A stretch of DNA of 24,869 nucleotides from a virus, in the IMG/VR virus record IMGVR_UViG_3300022602_004801, positions 1 through 24,869 of that record. One strand, written 5' to 3'. The translations under genes and the position numbers were made by a program. Positions 8,013-13,127 of this stretch are shown piece by piece (position 1 is the stretch's first letter; each line of letters opens with the position of its first letter). The notes beneath the pieces are model-generated. The model ran no database searches. It worked only from the letters and a program-made list of their open reading frames with translations, and was not told the origin of the DNA.

Positions 8013-8013
8013 A

Positions 8014-8610
8014 TCATATCTCCAATTGCAGCAGAGTGAGTGTGACAGTTATTGGCACTGCAGAATTACCGTTATTGCTCACTTTCATGGGTATGTCAGT
8101 TGTAGGAGGATTCTCGCTGCTGAAACCTGCTGCTGCTGGTGTGATCAGCTGTGTTGTTGCTGAGTTTGATATTATCTCTGCTATCACACCACTGCCCGGT
8201 GTTGGATTGGTGTATATAGTGCGCGATTGATCATTGGTGCGTGCTGCAATGCTGCTGTATACTGTGACCCAGGCTGCGTGATTGACCTGTATGCTATATA
8301 GATTATACCCCTTGAACCCGTTCACGGACACGCTGACGTTTGAACCCACTGCCAGGTTGGAGGTAGTAACAGATACAGTGGTCCTGCTAGACGAGCTGCA
8401 TGATCCGGTTGATCCAGTTGGACCAGTTGGGCCTGTGTTGGCTGAAGTGCCTGGCTGACCTGTAGGACCACTTGGGCCAGTTGTGCCCCGCAGGCCCGTT
8501 GGACCAGTACCCCCGAGTGAACCTTGCACGCCCATGGGACCAGTTGCGCCTGTGGCACCTCGCACACCAACACCGGTTGGTCCTGTGGGGCCAGTTATGT
8601 AACCCTGCAT
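8014..8610 (-). CDS. Collagen-like repeat protein with C-terminal beta domain
   Basis: A 198-residue protein. Residues about 7-72 are Gly-X-Y triplets dominated by GPT, GAT and GTT, with two short interruptions (near GVGVRG and GTSANTG). After a CSSSS spacer, residues 76-198 form a Ser/Thr/Val-rich domain that looks all-beta and could be a trimerisation or binding head. Collagen-like repeats occur in phage tail fibres and decoration proteins. CGGAG lies the usual distance before the ATG at 8610; an ATG 4 nt further up is in another frame. The S53 peptidase starts one base after its stop, so the two products are made together, and the repeats or the head may be a partner, carrier or substrate of the protease. 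That link is inference. Confidence 0.85.
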   Translation of the reverse strand: MQGYITGPTGPTGVGVRGATGATGPMGVQGSLGGTGPTGLRGTTGPSGPTGQPGTSANTGPTGPTGSTGSCSSSSRTTVSVTTSNLAVGSNVSVSVNGFKGYNLYSIQVNHAAWVTVYSSIAARTNDQSRTIYTNPTPGSGVIAEIISNSATTQLITPAAAGFSSENPPTTDIPMKVSNNGNSAVPITVTLTLLQLEI

Positions 8611-8633
8611 CCATGATCTCCGTTGAGCTACGA

Positions 8634-8640
8634 TATTTAT
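8634..8640 (-). promoter_or_regulatory. T4-late-promoter-like ATAAATA box
   Basis: On the minus strand ATAAATA lies 24 nt before the ATG of the collagen-like gene (8610), matching 7 of 8 positions of the T4 late consensus TATAAATA. No good -35 box accompanies it, as expected for that promoter type. Confidence 0.45.
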
Positions 8641-8655
8641 GGTTGGGCTCAGATC

Positions 8656-8684
8656 TTGACCTTGAGGTCAGCACATATTAAATA
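8656..8684 (+). promoter_or_regulatory. Candidate promoter for hsp20-clpS
   Basis: TTGACC, 17 nt, TAAATA, about 60 nt before the hsp20 ATG. The -35 box overlaps a palindrome (TGACCT-TG-AGGTCA, 8657-8670) and the -10 box sits in another (CATATT-A-AATATG, 8674-8686), so repression by a DNA-binding protein is plausible. Confidence 0.45.
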
Positions 8685-8743
8685 TGCAAGGTAGGTGCCT
8701 ACGGGGCCTGCAAAATGATGCTTCGCTTTAACAGGAGGTACAA

Positions 8744-9211
8744 ATGCGTCATCCAACAGCAACAGTCTTCAATTCAATGGAAGATCTCTTCCGAGATCTC
8801 AATAGGTTTGCCATAGGCTTTGAGCCTATGATTGCTCGAGTAGCCAGTAATCCGGTTACCTATCCACCTTACAATCTCACTCACGACGAAAATGGCTACA
8901 AGCTTGAACTGGCAGTGGCTGGATTCAAGATGGAAGAACTAGAAATCTATCTCACCAATGATCGTATCCTGATGGTTCGTGGTAGCAAAGCTGAAGATCA
9001 GAACGGGCGCAATTGGATCCATCGTGGTATCGCAGCGCGGGATTTTGAGCGTCAGTTTACTTTGGCAGAACACATCAAGGTCATCTCGGCAAAGATGGAA
9101 GATGGTTTGCTCATAATCGAGCTTGAGCGTGAGATACCAGAATCCAGCAAGGGCAGGGTAATACCAATTACCAATGGCAACATCATAGATGTGACCTCTT
9201 CAGCGGAATGA
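8744..9211 (+). CDS. Small heat-shock protein, Hsp20/IbpA family
   Basis: A 155-residue holdase chaperone. It binds unfolding proteins without ATP and hands them to DnaK-type systems. The alpha-crystallin domain spans about residues 41-133 and matches the IbpA pattern closely: YPPYNL (40-45), a NGYKLELAVAGF strand pair (50-61), a RGIAARDFERQFTLAE segment (94-109), and GLLIIELEREIPE (121-133). The C-terminal IPI (140-142) is the I-x-I oligomerisation motif. An AGGAGGT ribosome-binding site stands directly upstream. ClpS follows 53 nt later on the same strand. In T4-like marine phages Hsp20 is common and is often linked to virion assembly; here dnaK, clpX and clpS in the same window suggest a wider set. 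Confidence 0.93.
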   Translation: MRHPTATVFNSMEDLFRDLNRFAIGFEPMIARVASNPVTYPPYNLTHDENGYKLELAVAGFKMEELEIYLTNDRILMVRGSKAEDQNGRNWIHRGIAARDFERQFTLAEHIKVISAKMEDGLLIIELEREIPESSKGRVIPITNGNIIDVTSSAE

Positions 9212-9264
9212 CCTTGCGTTATGCAACGCTTAACCGCATAATCTAACATAATCAGGAGGGACCA

Positions 9265-9576
9265 ATGGCTAAGACAGATAGATCAACCGTTGTAGCGGTG
9301 ATTGAGCGCGTGGCAATGGCCCCTCCCAAGATGTGGAACGTGTGGTTGATCAACGACGATGCCACCACCATGGAATTCGTGGTGCTGGTGCTCATGCAGA
9401 TTTTCCATCGCAGCTTTGAAGAAGCACAGGACATCATGATGCACATCCACACCAACGGGCGAGGTATCGCGGGTACATACAGCCATGAAGTAGCTGTGCA
9501 AAAGCGCGATGAAACCATAGCCATTGCTCGACAGCACGGATTTCCGCTGATGGCTGAACTAAATCCCGCAGAATGA
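9265..9576 (+). CDS. clpS: ClpS adaptor protein
   Basis: A 103-residue adaptor that recognises destabilising N-terminal residues and delivers the substrate to a Clp unfoldase. The ClpS core is complete: WNVWLINDDATTMEFVV (24-40), a helix ending MMHIHTNG (58-65), AGTYSHEVA, and a final ARQHGFPLMAELNP. The residues that line the N-degron pocket in E. coli ClpS (Asn-Asp-Asp, Thr, Met, His) appear as N30-D31-D32, T34, M36 and H62, so the pocket should work. In bacteria ClpS normally serves ClpA rather than ClpX; no clpA lies here, so it may use host ClpA or serve the phage ClpX in an unusual way. AGGAGGG precedes the ATG. It probably shares transcripts with hsp20. Confidence 0.93.
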   Translation: MAKTDRSTVVAVIERVAMAPPKMWNVWLINDDATTMEFVVLVLMQIFHRSFEEAQDIMMHIHTNGRGIAGTYSHEVAVQKRDETIAIARQHGFPLMAELNPAE

Positions 9577-9580
9577 GCGG

Positions 9581-9608
9581 TTGACAGATCTTTAGAACCG
9601 TGTATAGT
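9581..9608 (+). promoter_or_regulatory. Sigma70-like promoter for the HTH gene
   Basis: TTGACA, 16 nt, TATAGT, placed directly after clpS and about 60 nt before the ATG at 9670. Confidence 0.7.
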
Positions 9609-9669
9609 AATACTGCAACTGAAGTTGTCCACAGGACAACGCACACTTACACTAACTGGAGACTACAAA

Positions 9670-9909
9670 ATGACCGCATATGCTACGCAAGCCGAGAAGG
9701 TTCTCGCTTATCTCAGCAAGGGCAACACGCTCACCGCCAAACAGGCCATGAGCCGCTTCAAGATCCAAAAGCTTTCAGCTCGTATCTTTGAACTCAAGGA
9801 AGAAGGCCACAACATCGTTGCTACTCCTCTTCCGCATGCTGGTGTTGGCGCTCCTCGCGTCAAGTATAGCTTGGCTCCTAAGAGCCGCAAGCGTTCAACC
9901 AAGGCCTAA
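9670..9909 (+). CDS. Small winged-HTH-like DNA-binding protein
   Basis: A 79-residue basic protein. The first 50 residues follow a helix-turn-helix layout: TQAEKVLAYLSKG (6-18), a LTAKQAMSRF helix (21-30), a KLSARIFELKEEGHNIV recognition helix and wing (34-50). This pattern matches small phage/prophage HTH proteins of the HTH_39 type. The tail is Lys/Arg-rich. The start at 9670 is chosen over an in-frame ATG 45 nt upstream because TGGAGA sits 6-11 nt before it. It has its own promoter and ends at a strong terminator, so it is a single-gene unit. It is a candidate binder of the palindromes and repeats seen in nearby leaders; that is inference. Confidence 0.75.
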   Translation: MTAYATQAEKVLAYLSKGNTLTAKQAMSRFKIQKLSARIFELKEEGHNIVATPLPHAGVGAPRVKYSLAPKSRKRSTKA

Positions 9910-9944
9910 TCACTAAGAACTTGTTAGTACAAGTCTAGGGAGGC

Positions 9945-9979
9945 AAAGGGTTCCAGGAAACTGGGACCCTTTTTTATTT
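9945..9979 (+). terminator. Rho-independent terminator
   Basis: A 12-bp stem (AAAGGGTTCCAG paired with CTGGGACCCTTT, one G-U pair), a GAAA tetraloop, and a run of six T. It ends the HTH transcript and overlaps the 3' end of the convergent GGCT-like gene. On the minus strand the T run is short, so it is weaker in that direction. Confidence 0.92.
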
Positions 9980-10429
9980 CTGTGTATGTTTCAGCTCTGT
10001 GATGCGATCGTCCAGAGCTGTGATCAACTGGCTCATAGGTATGTGGTTCTCGCGATAACCAGTGGCTACATAATCCACATACTTGGCGGTTGGTGGTTCG
10101 TCGCTGTGGTATTTCTTAAGCAAAACATAAGACATGGCTTTGAGCATCTTTCCATTGTATTCTATGGTCACTATCTGGTGGCGATAGTTGCTGTGATATG
10201 CTTCGGCCCAATCAAGCTTGTCCAACTGCTCAATTGGTATTATCCATAGGACTCCATGCACAGTGTCCCCCTCTGAAGGCACTATGTTGCTTACATGCTC
10301 TAACACATATTTCCAGTCGTGTAGGTCAGCATGTCCAATTAGACGGGCGTTGGGTACACGCCTGTACATCTCCTGCACGTTGGTATTATGACCGTATGCG
10401 AAATAGGGTATGTGTTCCCAGGCAGCCAT
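9974..10429 (-). CDS. Gamma-glutamylcyclotransferase (GGCT/AIG2)-like protein 1
   Basis: A 151-residue protein of the GGCT/AIG2 fold, whose members release 5-oxoproline from gamma-glutamyl compounds or cleave related amine adducts. The N-terminal substrate loop reads YFAYGHNTN (9-17), where most members have YGSN. GVLWII (59-64) is the core strand, and LDWAEAYHSNYRHQ (72-85) carries the expected catalytic Glu (E76) followed by the Tyr/Arg element. A second member at 21749-22168 has the same odd NTN. The ATG at 10429 is preferred, with a GTG at 10435 as alternative; either lies at the stop codon of the Ntn-hydrolase gene, so translation is coupled. Substrate unknown. Confidence 0.75.
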   Translation of the reverse strand: MAAWEHIPYFAYGHNTNVQEMYRRVPNARLIGHADLHDWKYVLEHVSNIVPSEGDTVHGVLWIIPIEQLDKLDWAEAYHSNYRHQIVTIEYNGKMLKAMSYVLLKKYHSDEPPTAKYVDYVATGYRENHIPMSQLITALDDRITELKHTQK

Positions 10430-10431
10430 GA

Positions 10432-11322
10432 TCACTCGCTGCTGTGCTGCATCTTGGGGAATGGCTTAGTACCCATCTCCTTGCGATGGTCATAGAGCAC
10501 CTTGTTGCTCAGTATCTCCACGAAGCACTTGTGCTTGGGATGATTGAGATCCCAGAAGTTGAATGTCATGTGGCTCTGGACAGGGCGCACTGCAAAGGTG
10601 CTCTCGCTGGGCGTGATCATTATCTGGCTTGTGGTGCGCATCAGCTTCTTTTTGTCTGTGGTGCGCAGGCAGTTTAGCTGCGGATTATCACTGTAGACCC
10701 CTGCCAAGCCGTCGATCATGGCCTGCGGAGTCTCGGCTGCTGCGACCACCTTCTCAGCGATCATCTTGCGGCTTTCGCTGCTGATACGGCTCATGGTCTG
10801 TGATTCGCTCTCTTCGGTACGCTGGTAACCAGCCCATGGTAGCAAAACGCCGTGGTTAGTGCGCACTATGGTTTTATCGTGCGGAATTTCCTGTATCTTG
10901 TAAGCGTATTTCTCGTTCTCGTACTCGCCTGGTTCCCAGCAGCCTTCAAGCAGGTAGCAGGTATCTTTGTCAAATATCAGCGTGTTGCCCGGCAGCTTGT
11001 CCTTGATCAGGCTCATAGCAGCGGCCTTGACATTGGGGTAGCGCAGTGCCTTCTTGAGCTTGACGCCGTCCTTGCTGGGTGTCTTGGTGCGAACCTGTAT
11101 CTCCATCTCGTCGTCCTTGACCATCAAGCTGGCGCTGATGATGCACACTCCGCCGCTGTTCATGCCCTCGCAATACTGTGTGACGTCGTCCCAGAACAGC
11201 ATGACTTCCACGCCGTCGCGATTTTCTCGCTTGAAGCTGATCTCAGGAATGTAGTTACGGTCACGGTTTTTAACACCAACCCAACCTACATCAGGGAAAT
11301 ATTTTGCCGAAACTACACACAT
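10432..11322 (-). CDS. Ntn hydrolase, choloylglycine hydrolase / penicillin V acylase-like
   Basis: A 296-residue protein that would expose Cys2 as N-terminal nucleophile once Met1 is removed. The start at 11322 (MCVV) is chosen because GGAG lies 8 nt upstream and because it places Cys at position 2. Family-type motifs in order are C2, GVKNRDRNY (16-24, matching the GRNMD region with D21), EGMNSGGVCIISASL (52-66, matching DGMNEKGL), and TNHG (155-158, matching the TNxP region). Relatives hydrolyse amide bonds in bile salts, penicillin V or acyl-homoserine lactones. The C-terminal 100 residues are less familiar. It is in one operon with a GGCT-like gene. I know of no standard phage role; cell-signal or peptidoglycan chemistry are guesses. 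Confidence 0.7.
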   Translation of the reverse strand: MCVVSAKYFPDVGWVGVKNRDRNYIPEISFKRENRDGVEVMLFWDDVTQYCEGMNSGGVCIISASLMVKDDEMEIQVRTKTPSKDGVKLKKALRYPNVKAAAMSLIKDKLPGNTLIFDKDTCYLLEGCWEPGEYENEKYAYKIQEIPHDKTIVRTNHGVLLPWAGYQRTEESESQTMSRISSESRKMIAEKVVAAAETPQAMIDGLAGVYSDNPQLNCLRTTDKKKLMRTTSQIMITPSESTFAVRPVQSHMTFNFWDLNHPKHKCFVEILSNKVLYDHRKEMGTKPFPKMQHSSE

Positions 11323-11339
11323 GGGATTCTCCAATAAAT

Positions 11340-11346
11340 TATTTAT
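11340..11346 (-). promoter_or_regulatory. T4-late-promoter-like ATAAATA box
   Basis: On the minus strand ATAAATA lies 18 nt before the ATG of the Ntn hydrolase, a little closer than usual. It abuts the divergent promoter at 11350-11378. Confidence 0.35.
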
Positions 11347-11349
11347 CTG

Positions 11350-11378
11350 TTGTACATATTTGATTGATAGGATATAAT
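11350..11378 (+). promoter_or_regulatory. Sigma70-like promoter giving a leaderless transcript
   Basis: TTGTAC, 17 nt, perfect TATAAT. The -10 box ends 5 nt before the ATG at 11384, so transcription should begin at or within a base of the start codon. No Shine-Dalgarno could be transcribed. Confidence 0.7.
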
Positions 11379-11383
11379 AGCGC

Positions 11384-11668
11384 ATGTGGACCAAGATCAA
11401 GAAGTTCTGGGCAGACAGCTATCACAGCGATCGGCTGGCTTTCTACTTGGAAATGCAGAACTTTTTCTTTAGCGTGGGAGCCAGCATCATGTTGGCTACC
11501 ACTGCCAATCACCCCAACATGGCCTTCATCTATCCATTTTATTTCGTGGGTAGTACCAGCCAAGTAGTGGCCAGCTACCGTCGAGGCCAACCCTGGATCA
11601 TGTTGGTAACTATGTGGTTTGCTACCATGAATGTCGTAGGTTGGTCGAGGGCTATGCAATTCATATGA
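11384..11668 (+). CDS. Small membrane protein, 94 aa
   Basis: A 94-residue protein with two to three hydrophobic helices: about residues 26-41, 46-60 and 70-87, split by a basic YRRGQPW turn (65-71). The N-terminal 20 residues are amphipathic and basic (WTKIKKFWADS), which suggests a cytoplasmic N-terminus. It resembles unnamed small membrane proteins of T4-like marine phages. The gene appears to be expressed from a leaderless mRNA and overlaps the next gene by ATGA. Function unknown. Confidence 0.7.
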   Translation: MWTKIKKFWADSYHSDRLAFYLEMQNFFFSVGASIMLATTANHPNMAFIYPFYFVGSTSQVVASYRRGQPWIMLVTMWFATMNVVGWSRAMQFI

Positions 11669-12291
11669 ACACGCGAGCCATACACATCGAGCCGACCACA
11701 CGCTGCACATTGGCCTGTCCTCAATGTCCGCGGACGGAACATCTGAACATGGTGAACTCGCGTGATTGTGATATCAATACCATGGTCAAAGCATGCAGGG
11801 GTTTTGACAGAGTGCATTTGTGCGGCAATCATGGTGATCCAATATACCATCCGCATTTCCATGAGCTGATCACGAGATTGCGTAACGGCAATCCCAGTCT
11901 GGTTATAACCATGCACACCAACGGAGCGTACCGTGGGCGCGAATGGTGGGAAGCCACAGCTGCCTTGCTGACCAAGGGCGACACAGTGACTTTTAGCATA
12001 GACGGCCTACCAACCAACAATCATATCTATAGGGTCAATAGCCTTTGGTCCAGTGTGGAGCTAGGTATTCGCACGCTGCGTGCCAACAGTGATGCGGAGA
12101 TGGTATGGAAATGGATAGCGTTTAGATACAATGAGAATGACGTGTATGCCGGCACACAACTGGCAAGAGATCTGGGATTTGACCGTTTTCAGATCGTGAA
12201 GAGCTATCGCAGAGGGGAGGATGACGAGCTGAGTCCTTCCCTGAGCTGGCAATATATCCAGGAGCAGGCCAATGCCGCAGGTGTTTGCTAA
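11665..12291 (+). CDS. Radical SAM protein, catalytic half
   Basis: A 208-residue radical SAM domain. C14, C18 and C21 form the CxxxCxxC that binds the [4Fe-4S] cluster (TTRCTLACPQCPR). GNHGDPIYHP takes the place of the GGEP SAM-binding motif, and MHTNGA, FSIDG and FRYNEND match later core strands. The ATG overlaps the stop of the membrane protein (ATGA), so translation is coupled. The frame closes at a TAA just before the point where a SPASM-type Cys domain would begin; that domain continues in the +1 frame from 12272. A single-base indel, possibly in the TTT at 12284-12286, or a +1 frameshift would give one protein of about 300 residues. Otherwise the two halves are separate subunits. Substrate unknown. 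Confidence 0.8.
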   Translation: MNTRAIHIEPTTRCTLACPQCPRTEHLNMVNSRDCDINTMVKACRGFDRVHLCGNHGDPIYHPHFHELITRLRNGNPSLVITMHTNGAYRGREWWEATAALLTKGDTVTFSIDGLPTNNHIYRVNSLWSSVELGIRTLRANSDAEMVWKWIAFRYNENDVYAGTQLARDLGFDRFQIVKSYRRGEDDELSPSLSWQYIQEQANAAGVC

Positions 12292-12604
12292 GTGCAAAAC
12301 CGACCATGTGATGCCCTATATCAGTGCAGATGGCATCTATTGGCCTTGCTGTTGGGTTCCTAACCACCCACACACGGCAACCATGAAGCAATTTCTGGGC
12401 AATGATTTTGAGCAGTTGGATGTCAGCAAACATGATCTTGCTGAGATTGCTCAGAGCAATGCCTTGCAGCGGTTAGAAGCCAGCTGGCAAGACGGTTCGT
12501 TTGCGCCTTGCTTGCGTTTCTGTAGTGAACCATTTGATGAACATAGCCGCATGACCACAGATCAAAAATCAATGATCAAACTAAGGAGACGAACACATGA
12601 GTAA
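12272..12604 (+). CDS. SPASM-like Cys-rich partner of the radical SAM protein
   Basis: A 110-residue protein with the spacing of an auxiliary iron-sulfur (SPASM-like) domain: C8, then ISADGIYWPCC with C26-C27, then APCLRFC with C80 and C84. SPASM domains hold extra clusters that help radical SAM enzymes bind and modify peptides or other substrates. It starts 20 nt inside the end of the radical SAM gene, in the +1 frame. GGAG lies 7 nt before its ATG, so independent initiation is possible. The last 30 residues are basic. The next gene starts inside its final codons. It is best read as the C-terminal part of the same enzyme, either split or frameshifted. Confidence 0.65.
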   Translation: MPQVFAKCKTDHVMPYISADGIYWPCCWVPNHPHTATMKQFLGNDFEQLDVSKHDLAEIAQSNALQRLEASWQDGSFAPCLRFCSEPFDEHSRMTTDQKSMIKLRRRTHE

Positions 12605-13043
12605 CCCAATAATCAAGATGGAGATCACGACAGGAACAGTTCTCATAGAATGTTTTCCTGACAAGGCTCCTAACCACGTGGCCCAGATCCTGCGCCAGGC
12701 AGGTCAAGGCCTGTACGATGGCACAGACTTCCATAGAGTCATTGACGGATTCATGGCACAGGGAGGATGGACCAAGCAGGCTCTGCCGCAGCTGTTGGCT
12801 GAATTCAATGACGTGCCGCATACTGAAGGCATCTGCAGCATGGCACGCACCAGCGATCCAAACAGTGCCAGCGACCAGTTCTTCATCTGCTTTGGCAATG
12901 CCAACTTCCTTGATCGCCAATACACAGTGTGGGGCAAGGTGATCTATGGCATGCAGAATGTGCATGCGATTACCAGAGGTGAACCACCGCAGGATCCCAC
13001 AAAGATCATCAGCATGCGTCCAATGCCGCTGTATGCTGATTGA
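12597..13043 (+). CDS. Cyclophilin-type peptidyl-prolyl cis-trans isomerase
   Basis: A 148-residue cyclophilin that speeds cis-trans isomerisation of prolyl bonds during folding. The single domain has the key active-site set: FHRVIDGFMAQGG (45-57) gives the catalytic Arg R47 with F52, M53 and Q55, and SMARTSDPNSASDQFFI (81-97) and NANFLDRQYTVWGKV (101-115) form the other wall of the pocket, with Trp near the usual position. There is no signal peptide, so it acts in the host cytoplasm. AAGGAG precedes the ATG. It overlaps the end of the SPASM-like gene and is followed by dnaK, whose -35 box overlaps this gene's stop codon. It is shorter than host cytosolic cyclophilins by only a little and looks complete. 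Confidence 0.93.
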   Translation: MSNPIIKMEITTGTVLIECFPDKAPNHVAQILRQAGQGLYDGTDFHRVIDGFMAQGGWTKQALPQLLAEFNDVPHTEGICSMARTSDPNSASDQFFICFGNANFLDRQYTVWGKVIYGMQNVHAITRGEPPQDPTKIISMRPMPLYAD

Positions 13044-13070
13044 CAAGCACCGAACCAAATACTATATAAT
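13040..13070 (+). promoter_or_regulatory. Strong promoter for dnaK
   Basis: Perfect TTGACA overlapping the cyclophilin stop, then 17 nt to TATATA or 19 nt to the perfect TATAAT. Either way transcription would begin near 13075-13078, at the foot of the inverted repeat described next. Confidence 0.75.
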
Positions 13071-13073
13071 GAG

Positions 13074-13098
13074 CATGGCCGGGCTACGGCCGGCCATG
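13074..13098 (+). promoter_or_regulatory. Inverted repeat at the start of the dnaK leader
   Basis: CATGGCCGG and CCGGCCATG form a perfect 9-bp stem around a 7-nt spacer. The layout (9-N7-9, between promoter and chaperone gene) recalls the CIRCE operator (9-N9-9) but the sequence is different. It could be an operator or a stabilising hairpin at the 5' end of the mRNA. No T run follows, so it is not a terminator. Confidence 0.6.
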
Positions 13099-13127
13099 GC
13101 AACATCTTGCTTTATGAGGAGATAGAA

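Noticed and set aside
8400-8600. CRISPR-like or tandem DNA repeat
   Set aside because: The short periodicity comes from Gly-X-Y codons of the collagen-like protein; there are no spacers.
8691-8743. ROSE-type RNA thermometer in the hsp20 leader
   Set aside because: No segment complementary to the AGGAGG ribosome-binding site could be found in the leader; only short pairings are possible.
13074-13098. Terminator after the cyclophilin gene
   Set aside because: No T run follows, and the hairpin lies downstream of a strong promoter, so it belongs to the dnaK leader.
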